From: Proteobacteria bacterium DTSAM18
Lineage (GTDB): Bacteria > Myxococcota_A > UBA796 > GCA-2862545
Assembly: GCA_028767165.1 (NCBI GenBank)
Contig: JARACJ010000012.1
Span: 62,001 to 126,000 of the forward strand
Direction of reading: 5' to 3'
DNA length: 64,000 nt
A program made the translations under genes and the position numbers. Below are positions 8,144 through 17,107 of this stretch, piece by piece (within the stretch, counting starts at the first letter, position 1; the number at the start of each line of letters is the position of its first letter). Below the pieces are notes generated by a model. That model made no database searches. It was not told where the DNA came from and saw only the letters and a program-made list of their open reading frames with translations.

Positions 8144-9487
8144 TCACTCCTGCAGGGTGTTCTTGAAGACCTCGCCGTCCTTCATGATCAGGACGAAGTT
8201 CTTCCCGGGATCTCCCACGAGCGCCAGGTTGTCCAGGGGGTTGCCCGCCACGAGGATGAGGTCGGCGTAGGCTCCCTCCACGATCCGGCCCAGCGGACCC
8301 TCCTGATAGGGGTGCCGGGGCCCGCTCAGCTCGAGCAACCGCGCGTTCTCGGAGGTGGCGATCTTCAGCACCTCGTAGGGCGAGAACCACTGCCCGAGCC
8401 GCACGAGGTAGTCGCTCTGCTGGTGGGCCTTGGAGGCGTCCAGGAGCTGATCCGTGCCGAACGCGAGGTTCACCCCCACCCGTTTGGCCAGCGGGTACAG
8501 GCCGTTCACGGCGTCGACGACCTGCTCGTACTTCGCCGCGCTGATGGGGTCGTCCCACTGCATGTCCTCGAGGGCCATGGGCTGAGGGCTGAGCCAGGCG
8601 CCCTTCTCCTTCATCAGCCGGAGGGTCTCCTCCGACGCGAAGAAGCCGTGCTCGATGCACATGACGCCGGCTTCCACGGAGGTGCGGATCCCGACGTCGG
8701 TCATCACGTGGGACAGCACGTAGGTGTTGTAGTTGGTGGCCTCCTCCACGACGGCCTCGATCTCGTCCACCGAGTACTCGCTGACGTCGAGGGGGTCGTA
8801 CAGGGACGACACCCCGCCACCGGTGGTGATCTTGATCTGGGTGGCGCCGTACTTGAGGATGTCGCGGGTGCGGAGCCGGACCTCGTCCACGCCGTCGGAC
8901 GTCATGGCCATCATGTTCCGCTCCCAGTAGTTCAGGTACGACTTGTCCCGCGGGGTATCGACCGGCACGCCGTAGTGGTCCGCGTGACCAGCGGTCGGGC
9001 TCATGAACGGGCCGGACGGCAGGATGCGGTGCCCCGGATACTCCCCCGAATCGATGAGCTTCTTGATGGCGAAGGGGTTGCCGCCGGCGTCGCGCACGGT
9101 GGTGAAGCCCCGCAGGAGCGTCTCCTCGGCGCCCGTCATGCTGCGGATGGCCACCTCGGCCATGTCGCCCCGGTTCATCAGCAGGATGGAGGCGGGCGTG
9201 TAGGCGTAGGTGGTGTGCCAGTGGGCGTCGATGAGGCCGGGGATGAGGGTCGTGCCGCGGGCGTCGATCACCTCGGCACCGGCAGGGATGGGCAGGTCGG
9301 TGCCGATCTGGCGGATCAGGTTGCCCTGGACGAGCACGTCGGTGTCGCGCCGCAGCTTGCGGTGGACGCCGTCGAAGACGTCCGCGTTCGTGATGACGGT
9401 GATGGCGTCGTCGGACTGGGCGTGGGCCGTGCTGCCCCACAGCGCGAGGGCGAGGCCGAAGCAGGTGTGGGAGATGGACCGGTTCAT
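8144..9487 (-). CDS. exported metal-dependent amidohydrolase (Xaa-dipeptidase/imidazolonepropionase-like)
   Basis: This 447-residue protein has a signal peptide cleaved near AHAQ24. The amidohydrolase signature is complete: H89-x-H91 in GLIDAHWH, a probable carboxylated Lys K219 in QIKITTGGG, H260 in LSHVM, H280 in CIEHG, and D346 in FGTD, giving a binuclear metal site. The layout (TTVRDAGG, GPFMSPTAGHAD) matches secreted amidohydrolases related to Caulobacter Xaa-Arg/Xaa-Pro dipeptidases. The exact substrate is not readable; cleavage of dipeptides or N-acyl amino acids in the periplasm is the best guess. It lies 25 bp downstream of the MBL-fold gene at 9513-10808 and is probably cotranscribed with it. 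Confidence 0.8.
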   Translation of the reverse strand: MNRSISHTCFGLALALWGSTAHAQSDDAITVITNADVFDGVHRKLRRDTDVLVQGNLIRQIGTDLPIPAGAEVIDARGTTLIPGLIDAHWHTTYAYTPASILLMNRGDMAEVAIRSMTGAEETLLRGFTTVRDAGGNPFAIKKLIDSGEYPGHRILPSGPFMSPTAGHADHYGVPVDTPRDKSYLNYWERNMMAMTSDGVDEVRLRTRDILKYGATQIKITTGGGVSSLYDPLDVSEYSVDEIEAVVEEATNYNTYVLSHVMTDVGIRTSVEAGVMCIEHGFFASEETLRLMKEKGAWLSPQPMALEDMQWDDPISAAKYEQVVDAVNGLYPLAKRVGVNLAFGTDQLLDASKAHQQSDYLVRLGQWFSPYEVLKIATSENARLLELSGPRHPYQEGPLGRIVEGAYADLILVAGNPLDNLALVGDPGKNFVLIMKDGEVFKNTLQE

Positions 9488-9512
9488 CGTGGGCGTCCTC
9501 CGGTGGGACGCC

Positions 9513-10808
9513 TCACATCGTCCAGTCCCAGCGAACCTTCGCGTTCTCCAGGGGAAACGCGCTGATGGCGTGGGTGGGCTTCCACCGTCCGAGGTCTTCG
9601 GGCCAGTTTCCCCGCAGCCGAGGCGCGGTCGTGCCCTCCTTCCACCAGCCCAGATCGGCGATGTACAGGGTCCGGGACGCCGTGAGGTAGGACAGCACGA
9701 AGGCCTCGGTGTGGCCGGACGTGGCGTCGATGGGACGCAGGGCCACGGCCCCGCCGGCGAGCTTCATCGGGCGGGACACGCCGACCACCCGGGCATTGGG
9801 CACCGGTGGGTCGTCGGGTGAGAGGGGGCGGTCGGACGCGAGCAGTTCGAGGAGCCAGTCCCGGATGGCGGCCGGGGCGTGGATGGTGGCGCCCATCCGG
9901 GCCCAGGGCCGGAGTCCCCCCGTGTAGTGGGGATGGTGGTGGCTGACGACGACGGACCAGGTCCGCACCTGTGGCGCTTGTGCCTTGGCAGCCTGCACGA
10001 GTCGCGCGCCGATGTCCGAGGAGAGCGGCGGATCGAAGAGCACCCCTTCGTCACCCTGGACGACCAGCACCGTCCGGCTGTCCGCCTCCGGCAGGTCGAA
10101 CACGTGGACGCCCGGGCTCACCTCCTGGTGGGCCCACGTCGACGGCGGCGGAGGAGAAGGAGGCGCGCCGGAGGGCCGGCCGTCGGCGGCCACAAGCTGC
10201 AGGCGCCAGCGGGTGTTGGCCTCCGCACGGACGATCTCCACCGACGGGGCCGAGGCCGAGCGGGTCCAGGTGATCTCGTCGGACACGTCCCCGAACACCG
10301 GATGGGCCCGAGGCAGCGTCAGGGTCAGGGTGTCGTCGCCGGGCTGCCCGGCCACCGTGGCCATCCCCTCCCCCATGGCCCAGAGCAGACCTTCCGACGT
10401 GGCGTGGAGCCGCGCGGGATCGGCCAGCAGGTGCCCGGCCAGGATGTCGGGGGCCACCGCGAAGAACTGGGCCGTGAGCCAGTCGCCGGCGGTGGGGGCC
10501 ACGGGCTGCCAGCCCCTGCCCTCGTCCCGGAACAGGTCGTCGCCGACCCGACAGAGCGTGTCGGTCCAGGAGGTCACGCGCCAGACGACGCAGGCGGAGG
10601 TCTCACCGCGCCACACCTCCACCGTGACCGCATCCGTGGTGGTGGCGCCGGGCGTGGGCCCGTGGCCCTCGTGGACGAACGAGCCCGTGAAGACCTCGAC
10701 GTCCGGGGGCACGGCGGCCTCGGGCAAGTCGATCCAGGACGACGACGCCGAGGCGTGGGCCAGCGGCGTGGCGAGGAGAAGCGTGGGGGCCCATCCGATG
10801 CGTCTCAT
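9513..10808 (-). CDS. exported MBL-fold hydrolase with altered metal motif
   Basis: This 431-residue protein has a signal peptide ending near HASASS. Residues about 25-225 are a long N-terminal region with no recognised domain and a Pro-rich linker (SGAPPSPPPPS). Residues about 227-431 form a metallo-beta-lactamase fold. The usual HxHxDH is replaced by H290-H-H292-P-H294-Y in SHHHPHYTGG, so the Asp is a His and the last His a Tyr. A later TSGHTEAF and YIADLGW keep the other metal-side strands. This variant is seen in exported MBL-fold proteins of unknown substrate. It is the first gene of a two-gene unit with the amidohydrolase; beta-lactamase activity is unlikely. Confidence 0.7.
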   Translation of the reverse strand: MRRIGWAPTLLLATPLAHASASSSWIDLPEAAVPPDVEVFTGSFVHEGHGPTPGATTTDAVTVEVWRGETSACVVWRVTSWTDTLCRVGDDLFRDEGRGWQPVAPTAGDWLTAQFFAVAPDILAGHLLADPARLHATSEGLLWAMGEGMATVAGQPGDDTLTLTLPRAHPVFGDVSDEITWTRSASAPSVEIVRAEANTRWRLQLVAADGRPSGAPPSPPPPSTWAHQEVSPGVHVFDLPEADSRTVLVVQGDEGVLFDPPLSSDIGARLVQAAKAQAPQVRTWSVVVSHHHPHYTGGLRPWARMGATIHAPAAIRDWLLELLASDRPLSPDDPPVPNARVVGVSRPMKLAGGAVALRPIDATSGHTEAFVLSYLTASRTLYIADLGWWKEGTTAPRLRGNWPEDLGRWKPTHAISAFPLENAKVRWDWTM

Positions 10809-10968
10809 GGTGTGTCCTTCGTGGGGGGAGCTCGTCGTGCAGGGCTTCCCGTCGCCCGATCAGGCTACCGGATGGCGCGGCCGGGTTGGTACCGGAGGTC
10901 GTTCACGAGAGAGTGGCGGCCGCATGGGGTCGGGCGCGGCCGGGCGTCCGGGAAGCGGAGTGGCACCG

Positions 10969-11250
10969 TCAGAGCTGGCCGTCGCGCCAGTAGACCCCGG
11001 TTCCCAGGCTGGTCTTGCAGTAGCGGATGATGCGGGCGCCGTCCTCGTCGACGCCCGTGACCTTGTAGCTGCGCTCGTTCTTCTCGAACAGCGCGCCGGC
11101 GGACAGCGGCGCCCAGGTGACGTCGACCTCGAGCAGGCCCTGGCAGTGGGCGGCCTTCTGGACGCGGGTCTTGTCGAGGAAGTGCACGGCCACCCGCGAC
11201 AGGAACATGAGGCCGAAGAGGACCACGACGATGCTGGGCTCGGATGCCAA
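10969..11250 (-). CDS. small single-pass membrane protein
   Basis: The start is TTG 11248-11250, preceded by GGGAG at a suitable distance; this gives 93 residues. Residues 6-21 (SIVVVLFGLMFLSRVA) form one membrane segment, and the remaining 70 residues form a compact soluble tail with two Cys (C36, C78). No family is recognised. It diverges from copA, and their starts are 130 bp apart across the CueR-type operator, but nothing shows that it belongs to copper handling. An earlier in-frame start would only add sequence without pattern. Confidence 0.6.
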   Translation of the reverse strand: MASEPSIVVVLFGLMFLSRVAVHFLDKTRVQKAAHCQGLLEVDVTWAPLSAGALFEKNERSYKVTGVDEDGARIIRYCKTSLGTGVYWRDGQL

Positions 11251-11330
11251 TGTGTCTCCCGGGTTCGGACGTGCCGGTACTGTAGCGGACGTCGGCACAC
11301 GGGAAACCAAGAAAAGGCGCCTCGCCGCCC

Positions 11331-11361
11331 TTGACCTTCCAGCGACTGGAAGCCGCACGTT
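11331..11361 (+). promoter_or_regulatory. CueR/MerR-type promoter of copA
   Basis: A -35 box TTGACC (11331-11336) overlaps a perfect dyad CTTCCAG-CGA-CTGGAAG (11336-11352), as in copper-responsive MerR-family promoters of the ACCTTCC...GGAAGG type. A 19-nt spacer, the lengthened spacing that MerR proteins correct, puts the -10 at about 11356-11361 (CACGTT, weak). The copA ribosome site GGAGGTGAT follows at 11368-11376. A CueR homologue is encoded downstream of copA. Confidence 0.8.
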
Positions 11362-11379
11362 GGGCATGGAGGTGATTCC

Positions 11380-13758
11380 ATGATGACCGACGTCACGACA
11401 TCCACGCGTTCCCGACTTCGCTACCCCGTCCACGGCATGAGCTGCGGCAGCTGCGCCGTCCGCCTGACCGGCGTGCTCGAGGACATCCCCGGCCTGCAGG
11501 CGGTGTCCGTCAACTTCGCCAGCGAGCTCGCCCAGTTCGAGGCCGCCGACGCCCCCACCGCACGGCGGGCCCTCGAGGCCATCTCGTCCGCCGGCTACGA
11601 GGTGCCGACATCCTCCGTCCGGCTGCGCATCCGCGGCATGACCTGCGGCAGCTGCGTCGGACGGGTCGAGGCCGCACTGCAGCAGGTGCCCGGCGTGCTG
11701 ACGGCGTCCGTGAACCTGGCGTCCGAGACGGCCCAGGTGACGGTCGCCGGCGCGGTGGATCCCAAACGGCTCGTGAAGGCCCTGCGGGAGGCCGGGTACG
11801 AGGGCGAGGTGGACGACGGGGGCACGAAGGCGGCGGCTCAGGACGAACGCCCCCAGGTGCCCTGGCTGCTGGTGCTCTCGGCCGTGCTGACGGCGCCGCT
11901 GGTGCTGCCGATGGTGGCGATGCCGCTGGGGATCCACTGGATGCTGCCCGGTGAGGTGCAGTGGGCGCTGGCCACGGTCATCCAGGTGGCGGTGGGTGCG
12001 CGGTTCTACAAGGGCGCCTGGAAGTCCCTGAAGGGCGGGTCGCCCAACATGGACGTGCTGGTCGCCATCGGCACCACCGCCGCGTACCAGCTGTCGGTGT
12101 GGATGGTGCGCACCGGGTCGAACGAGCTTTACTTCGAGGGGTCGGCGAGCATCCTGACGCTGGTGCTGCTCGGCAAGTGGCTGGAGCAGCGGGCCAAGCG
12201 CAGCACGGGCGCCGCCATCCGCGCGCTGCTCGACCTGCGGCCGCCGGTGGCCTCGCGGCTGCGGGATGGAGAGGAGCGGGAGGTGCCGGTAGAGGAGGTG
12301 CGCCCCGGCGACCTGCTCGTGGTGCGGCCCGGCGGGTCGGTCCCCGTGGACGGCGTCGTCGTCGAGGGCCGGTCCGCCGTCGACGAGTCGATGCTCACCG
12401 GCGAGAGCCTGCCCGTCACCAAGCAGGTGGGCGATGCCGTCACCGGGGGCTCGGTCAACCAGACGGGCCGGATGGTCCTGCGGACGACCGCCGTCGGCGA
12501 GGGCACCACGCTGGCCCGCATCGTCCGCATCGTCGAGGAGGCCCAGGGCTCCAAGGCGCCCATCCAGCAGTTCGTCGACCGGGTCTCGTCGGTGTTCGTG
12601 CCGGTGGTGCTGGTGGTCGCGGCGCTCACGTTCGGCGGGTGGCTGGCCTGGTCGGGCGACTGGACCCAGGCGGCCATCGCGGCGGTGTCGGTGCTGGTGA
12701 TCGCGTGTCCCTGCGCCCTCGGGCTGGCGACCCCAGCGGCCATCATGGTCGGCACCGGGGCGGCGGCGCGGGCCGGCGTGCTCATCGCCGACGCGGCGGT
12801 GCTCGAGAAGGCCCGGGCGGTGACGACGGTGGTGTTCGACAAGACCGGGACGCTGACGGAGGGGCGGCCGAAGGTGGTGGCCGTCCACGCGGACGACGAG
12901 GCGGCCGTGCTGCGGGCGGCCGGCGCGGTGCAGCAGGGCTCGGAGCATCCCCTCGCCCACGCGGTGCTGGCCCACGCGAAGGACCGGGGCCTGGCGCTGC
13001 CGGGGGTGTCGGAATTCGCGTCCCTGACCGGCCGTGGCGTGCGCGGCGTGGTGCATGGCGCCCAGGTGCACGTCGGAAGCCGGCGGCTCATGGCGGAGCT
13101 CGGGCTGCACGACGCGGACGGGCCGCAGGAGCGGTGGGCCGCCGCGAAGGAGGCCCAGGGTGCGTCCGTGGTGTGGGTCGCGGTGGAAGGAAGGCTGGCC
13201 GGCGTACTCGCCATCGCCGACACGGTCCGTCCGGACGCCGCCCGGGCCGTCGCGCGGCTGAAGGACCGGGGCCTCGAGGTGGTGCTGCTGACCGGCGACA
13301 ACCGGGCCACCGCCCAGCACATCGCCGACCAGCTGGGGATCGACACCGTGGTCGCAGAGGTCCTGCCCGAGGACAAGGCCGACACCATCCGCGGGCTGCA
13401 GGAGGCCGGCGCGACCGTGGCCATGGTCGGAGACGGCGTCAACGATGCGCCGGCGCTGGCCCTGGCCGACGTGGGCATCGCCATGGGCAGCGGCACGGAC
13501 GTGGCCAAGCAGACCGCCGGCATCACGCTGATGCGTGCCAACCCGGCCCTGGTGGCCGACGCGCTGGAAGCGGCCCAGGCGACCACCCGCAAGATCCGCC
13601 AGAACCTGTTCTGGGCGTTCCTGTACAACACGGTCGGCATCCCCTTCGCCGTGCTGGGCCTGCTGTCCCCCATCGTGGCGGCCGGCGCGATGGCGTCATC
13701 CAGCGTGAGCGTGATCCTGTCGGCGCTGACGCTCACGCGGTGGAAGGCGGAGGCGTGA
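11380..13758 (+). CDS. copA: copper-exporting P1B-type ATPase
   Basis: This 792-residue protein starts at ATG 11380 behind a near-perfect ribosome site. Two heavy-metal-associated domains come first: GMSCGSC (C22, C25) and GMTCGSC near residue 90. They are followed by eight expected membrane segments, the actuator motif TGES, the transport motif CPC in ACPCALG (about residue 443), the phosphorylation motif DKTGT (Asp about 487), the nucleotide-binding SEHPLAH, and [10 protein letters not shown] (about 684). CPC with these features marks Cu(I) export from cytosol to periplasm. The length is normal for a two-HMA CopA. The CueR-type operator upstream and cueR downstream indicate copper-induced expression. 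Confidence 0.95.
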   Translation: MMTDVTTSTRSRLRYPVHGMSCGSCAVRLTGVLEDIPGLQAVSVNFASELAQFEAADAPTARRALEAISSAGYEVPTSSVRLRIRGMTCGSCVGRVEAALQQVPGVLTASVNLASETAQVTVAGAVDPKRLVKALREAGYEGEVDDGGTKAAAQDERPQVPWLLVLSAVLTAPLVLPMVAMPLGIHWMLPGEVQWALATVIQVAVGARFYKGAWKSLKGGSPNMDVLVAIGTTAAYQLSVWMVRTGSNELYFEGSASILTLVLLGKWLEQRAKRSTGAAIRALLDLRPPVASRLRDGEEREVPVEEVRPGDLLVVRPGGSVPVDGVVVEGRSAVDESMLTGESLPVTKQVGDAVTGGSVNQTGRMVLRTTAVGEGTTLARIVRIVEEAQGSKAPIQQFVDRVSSVFVPVVLVVAALTFGGWLAWSGDWTQAAIAAVSVLVIACPCALGLATPAAIMVGTGAAARAGVLIADAAVLEKARAVTTVVFDKTGTLTEGRPKVVAVHADDEAAVLRAAGAVQQGSEHPLAHAVLAHAKDRGLALPGVSEFASLTGRGVRGVVHGAQVHVGSRRLMAELGLHDADGPQERWAAAKEAQGASVVWVAVEGRLAGVLAIADTVRPDAARAVARLKDRGLEVVLLTGDNRATAQHIADQLGIDTVVAEVLPEDKADTIRGLQEAGATVAMVGDGVNDAPALALADVGIAMGSGTDVAKQTAGITLMRANPALVADALEAAQATTRKIRQNLFWAFLYNTVGIPFAVLGLLSPIVAAGAMASSSVSVILSALTLTRWKAEA

Positions 13759-13920
13759 GGGCGCGTGCGCCGGGATATCCCTGGACCCATGGGTCCCGAC
13801 GCCAGGCGTCGCCGGCTCCCCTCCTCCGGCCCGGCAAGGGCCGCGAGTGGGGCCGGTCGGCAGGCGGCCCGAGAACCTACGACCCTGTCGACCCCATGGC
13901 CATGGACCCCAGGAGGCCCC

Positions 13921-14325
13921 GTGAGAATCGGTGAAGCAGCAGTACGATCCGGCGTGTCCGCGAAGACCATCCGCTACTACGAGAGCATCGGCCTCATCCG
14001 GCGACCGCCCCGGGGCGACAACGCCTACCGGGCCTTCGACGAGGCCGACGTGCAGATCCTGCGGTTCATCCAGCGGGCCCGGTCGTTCGACTTCTCGCTG
14101 GAGGACGTGGCCGAGCTGCTGTCGCTATGGCGGAACCCGGGGCGGTCGGCTCGGGAGGTGCGGGAGCTGGCGATGAAGCACCTGGAGCGGCTGGAGCAGC
14201 GGCGGCTGGAGCTGCAGGGGCTCGAGGACTCGATCCGGGACCTGGTGGAGAAGTGTGGCGGGGGGGAGCGGCCGGAGTGTCCGATCTTGGAGGTGTTGGA
14301 TGAGGATGGCGCGGCCGAGGAGTGA
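13921..14325 (+). CDS. cueR: CueR-type copper-responsive MerR regulator
   Basis: The GTG start at 13921 follows AGGAGG; this gives 134 residues. The N-terminal winged helix (RIGEAAVRSGVSAKTIRYYESIGLI) is the MerR DNA-binding domain. A long dimerisation helix follows. The metal-binding loop has C112 and C120 separated by seven residues and followed by PILEVL, at the same positions as in Escherichia coli CueR. There is a Ser (S76) near the place of the CueR selectivity Ser, where divalent-metal sensors have Cys. It should bind Cu(I)/Ag(I) and activate the promoter in front of copA, 2.6 kb upstream. It is 162 bp after copA and may be cotranscribed or have its own promoter. Confidence 0.92.
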   Translation: MRIGEAAVRSGVSAKTIRYYESIGLIRRPPRGDNAYRAFDEADVQILRFIQRARSFDFSLEDVAELLSLWRNPGRSAREVRELAMKHLERLEQRRLELQGLEDSIRDLVEKCGGGERPECPILEVLDEDGAAEE

Positions 14326-14992
14326 TGCCAGCTCGCCGGTGACGTGCCTCCCGATGGGTCGGTCGGCGATTCCCTCGAGCTGACGAGGGGCGAAAACGCC
14401 TCACCGAGGAAGACACCCGCCACCAGCGCCCCCTGCACGACGGGGGCGTGGGCAAGGGGGCGTCCGCCGGCCGTGCCCCCACCGGAACCTCACGACGACC
14501 ACGTCAGCCGGGGGGCCGCCCCGATGGTCAGGCGGATGGACGGGTCGGGCGAGCCCCCTGCTCGTCTCCCACGAAGACCACCCGGCTGCCTGCTGAGCGG
14601 TTCCGAGGGACGCGGAACGCACGAGGTCTGCCGCCCATCCCCCCTGCCGGCGCTTGGCGGTGGCGCTGGCCGTGGTGGCCACCAGCGGTACGTGTACGAT
14701 GCTCCATCCGACAGGCGGCCTCCACGGTCAAACGGCTCGACTGCCGGTGGACGGAGCCAACATCATGGATTGCGCCACGATCCGCCGAGGTCCACCACGC
14801 CAGTCGAGACCTGGTGACACGATTCCTGCACGGCGTCCCGATCCGCACACACACGCCCCAGGTATCGAACGCGTAGCCGCCCACGGCAGCCATCCGGAAT
14901 CCACCAAAAAAACCTTCCAATCTCCATAGTTGCAGCAGTGGTAGCGTCCGCCGATCAGGAACCACCATGAACACTACGCTACGGAGAACATC
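14326..14992. other. gene-free stretch
   Basis: About 670 bp between cueR and the secreted Cys-rich protein. Open frames here have no start signal, no domain and no codon pattern like their neighbours. No tRNA, repeat or strong hairpin was seen. The last 100 bp become less GC-rich and may hold the promoter of the gene starting at 14993. Confidence 0.4.
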
Positions 14993-16018
14993 ATGAAGAC
15001 ATGGCTCGTCATCACCTTGCTGGGGATGGCCACCCCGGCAGCAGCTGGCCCCCACTGGGGTGAGTTCAAGGACAATGGCTGCGTCGGACAGCTGACCCAC
15101 CCCGGACTCCGATCGATGTCCGCCATCCTGTGGGATGTGCCAGCCGGCAATTCCTGGGAAGCGGCCTGTGCATCGCAACCCGCCACCTTCGACGGCCTCA
15201 CCATTCCACGCCCTGCACTGTGCGTGAACACATCGGTCACCGAACCCTTCACCGGCTTCTTCGTGGGTACCGGTGCCATCGTCGTGGGCGACCTGTGCGC
15301 ACTCCCCTTCTACGTGCCCACCATGCTCAAGGGCAACGATCTCTACGACCCCGAGAAACACGCCAAGGGCGCACTCGATGTCTGCTCTGAGATCAAGACC
15401 TGGGGCAGCAACGCCGGGACGATCGGCCAGTTCATCATGGAGTTCAAGGATCTCCAGTTCAAGGAGATCCACAAGTACTACGACACCCCCCGGCAGACGA
15501 CCGCCGCTCTCGCCAGCATCGCGCCGTGGCCGTACCCCGAGGGAGGCAACCCCCTCCACGGTGTCGTCCCGCCCAGCTCGGCGGACAACTGGAAGTCCAC
15601 GCTCGTCCAGACGGTGGGCAGCAGGCCCACCGCTCAATTCCGGCAGGGAACGGGAGGACTGAACATCTGGGGCACGTTCCTCGTGCCCGATCCCACCTGC
15701 CTGCCCCCAAGCTACGTGAGTCTCGAGAACGCCTCCTGGCAGACGGCCAGCGACACCTGCTCCTACCACGGCATGGAGCTGTGCAAGCAGGAGCAGATCT
15801 GTCAGGGCGACACCCCCGTCCCCGGCACGCCAGAAGGCGACTACTGGCTTCCCACCTCGGACTCGGACAACTCCTGGGTCTCCATCGGTACGGCCTACCC
15901 GGATCGTACCTGCAAGACCCACGAACAAGTCACAGGCAGCAAGCCCGCCTGGGGCACGGACCGCGGTCCCCAGTCCGCGACCGGGAACCCGACCCTGTTC
16001 CGGTGCTGTCCGAACTGA
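14993..16018 (+). CDS. secreted Cys-rich protein of unknown function
   Basis: This 341-residue protein has a clear signal peptide (MKTWLVITLLGMATPAAAG, cleavage near residue 19). It is rich in Cys (about a dozen) for an exported protein, suggesting several disulfides. Residues about 230-341 form a distinct C-terminal module with paired Cys: SYVSLENASWQTASDTC, then MELCKQEQIC, a gap rich in Pro/Gly/Asp/Ser, WVSIGTAYPDRTC, and a terminal FRCCPN. The rhythm recalls lectin-like or WSC-like extracellular modules, but no family is firmly recognised. It stands alone. Translation signals are ordinary, and GC content is slightly lower than in the genes upstream. Confidence 0.65.
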   Translation: MKTWLVITLLGMATPAAAGPHWGEFKDNGCVGQLTHPGLRSMSAILWDVPAGNSWEAACASQPATFDGLTIPRPALCVNTSVTEPFTGFFVGTGAIVVGDLCALPFYVPTMLKGNDLYDPEKHAKGALDVCSEIKTWGSNAGTIGQFIMEFKDLQFKEIHKYYDTPRQTTAALASIAPWPYPEGGNPLHGVVPPSSADNWKSTLVQTVGSRPTAQFRQGTGGLNIWGTFLVPDPTCLPPSYVSLENASWQTASDTCSYHGMELCKQEQICQGDTPVPGTPEGDYWLPTSDSDNSWVSIGTAYPDRTCKTHEQVTGSKPAWGTDRGPQSATGNPTLFRCCPN

Positions 16019-16208
16019 CGGCACGACTGTGCGACGCGTCGGAGTGCCCAGGATGAGCCCTCACCGGGCGGTGACTTGCCTGGTGACGGATTCATCCTGG
16101 AGCACTCTCGACGATCGTTCGGGCCTCCTTTCCTTCTAGACGGAGAGGAGGAGGAATGGGGGGACCGTCACGCTGGGTTGGAGCGGGTGTTCCTGGAGTG
16201 GAGCAGGG

Positions 16209-16420
16209 CTACGGCTTCGCACGGTGGCCCACCCGCATGTCCTCGACGTGGTTGCGGATGTTGGTGGACTGGGTGGGGCCGGGACGGTTGTCGGCTTGCG
16301 TCTGGCGCGCGCGTGGTTGGAGGGTGTTGCCGACATCTCGGGGCTCGGTGTCGATGACGAAGGCGTAGGGTTCTTTTCGAGCGATCCGCCGGCTCAGCTC
16401 GGACGCTGTTTCCATGGTGT
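16209..16420 (-). pseudogene. decayed copy of the GIY-YIG gene at 7606-8031
   Basis: A minus-strand frame reads YAFVIDTEPRDVGNTLQP, then RPGPTQSTNIRNHVEDM. This aligns with YAFVIDGEPLYVGKTTQP and RPGPTQSTNIRNHGNLV of the intact gene. The DNA match around the TNIRNH block is close over about 35 bp. The catalytic second Tyr and Lys are changed, the N-terminal region is gone, and a stop follows soon after the conserved part. It is therefore a truncated, mutated duplicate, located just outside the far end of the integron cassette array. Confidence 0.7.
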
Positions 16421-16535
16421 GGCGCCTATAGAGTTGATCACCGAGAGTGCACCCCAATCGTGACAGGTACGAGCAGGTGTTGGTACTCGTCAGAGTTACG
16501 ACAGGAGCGTGGTAGCTTACCAGGCGATTTCGATG

Positions 16536-16615
16536 AGCTAACGAGGTTCGGGTGTGCGGCGGCGGTCGGAGCGCGAAGCGCGAAGCGCGCCGTCCGCATG
16601 AGGCGTTGGTTAGGC
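16536..16615 (-). other. integron attC site of the restriction-modification cassette
   Basis: On the minus strand this 80-bp imperfect palindrome begins with GCCTAAC (RYYYAAC) followed by CAACGCCTCATGCGGACG, the usual left-arm layout. It ends with CCGCACACCCGAACCTCG and GTTAGCT, which departs from GTTRRRY at one base. The centre is a GC-rich self-pairing segment (repeated GCGCGAAGC). It is nearly identical to the site at 18528-18593 outside the central loop. It lies 16 bp past the nuclease stop, exactly where an attC should follow a cassette gene. Confidence 0.8.
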
Positions 16616-16631
16616 TAACCGTCCGCTCCAG

Positions 16632-17105
16632 CTATACAGCGGGCTTGAGTGCGAGTGGCTTCTTCTTTGTGAGAAGGACATCCCACCAACCAAACACCAT
16701 GGCCATCTGGTGGTCCAGCTCCCGCGTGTGTCTGGAAGGTTTCGACTGGAACTGATCAGGGAGACAGTGCGCGCTGATTTCGGACGCTTCAAGCAGATGG
16801 CGAACACCCAATGAAAACCCATCTCCTGCGTACACAATGAGACCCGGCATGGGAAGTGCGATCATGTCATCCAAAGCATAAGGAATTTTCTCATCAACCG
16901 TCCCCTGCGATTGTTGATATTTACACTCAATCGCCAAGGCCTTGTTTTGTACCGAATCGTGGACAAATACGTCAATCCTACGGTTCTTGCCGATGATCGA
17001 CTTTCCAACCGACACTTCCCGATACACAGAAATACCTCTATCTCCAAATCTCCGAATCAAATACTCGGCCACCAAATCTGCATACTGATTTCCAGACATG
17101 CTCAT
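16632..17105 (-). CDS. PD-(D/E)XK endonuclease, probable type II restriction enzyme
   Basis: This 157-residue protein begins at ATG 17103-17105, two bases after the methyltransferase stop; a second ATG lies two codons later. The catalytic core is visible: RRIDVFV with D45, and ALAIE60-C-K62-YQQSQGT. This is the D...ExK arrangement of the PD-(D/E)XK superfamily, with the Gln pair often seen in restriction enzymes. Immediate coupling to a DNA methyltransferase makes a restriction role very likely; the recognition sequence cannot be read. Codon use is much less GC-rich than in the chromosomal neighbours, which, with the flanking attC, indicates acquisition as part of an integron cassette. Confidence 0.8.
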   Translation of the reverse strand: MSMSGNQYADLVAEYLIRRFGDRGISVYREVSVGKSIIGKNRRIDVFVHDSVQNKALAIECKYQQSQGTVDEKIPYALDDMIALPMPGLIVYAGDGFSLGVRHLLEASEISAHCLPDQFQSKPSRHTRELDHQMAMVFGWWDVLLTKKKPLALKPAV

Positions 17106-17107
17106 AT

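Noticed and set aside
14344-14876. Small genes between cueR and the secreted Cys-rich protein
   Set aside because: The frames have no ribosome sites, no domain and amino-acid composition typical of random GC-rich sequence.
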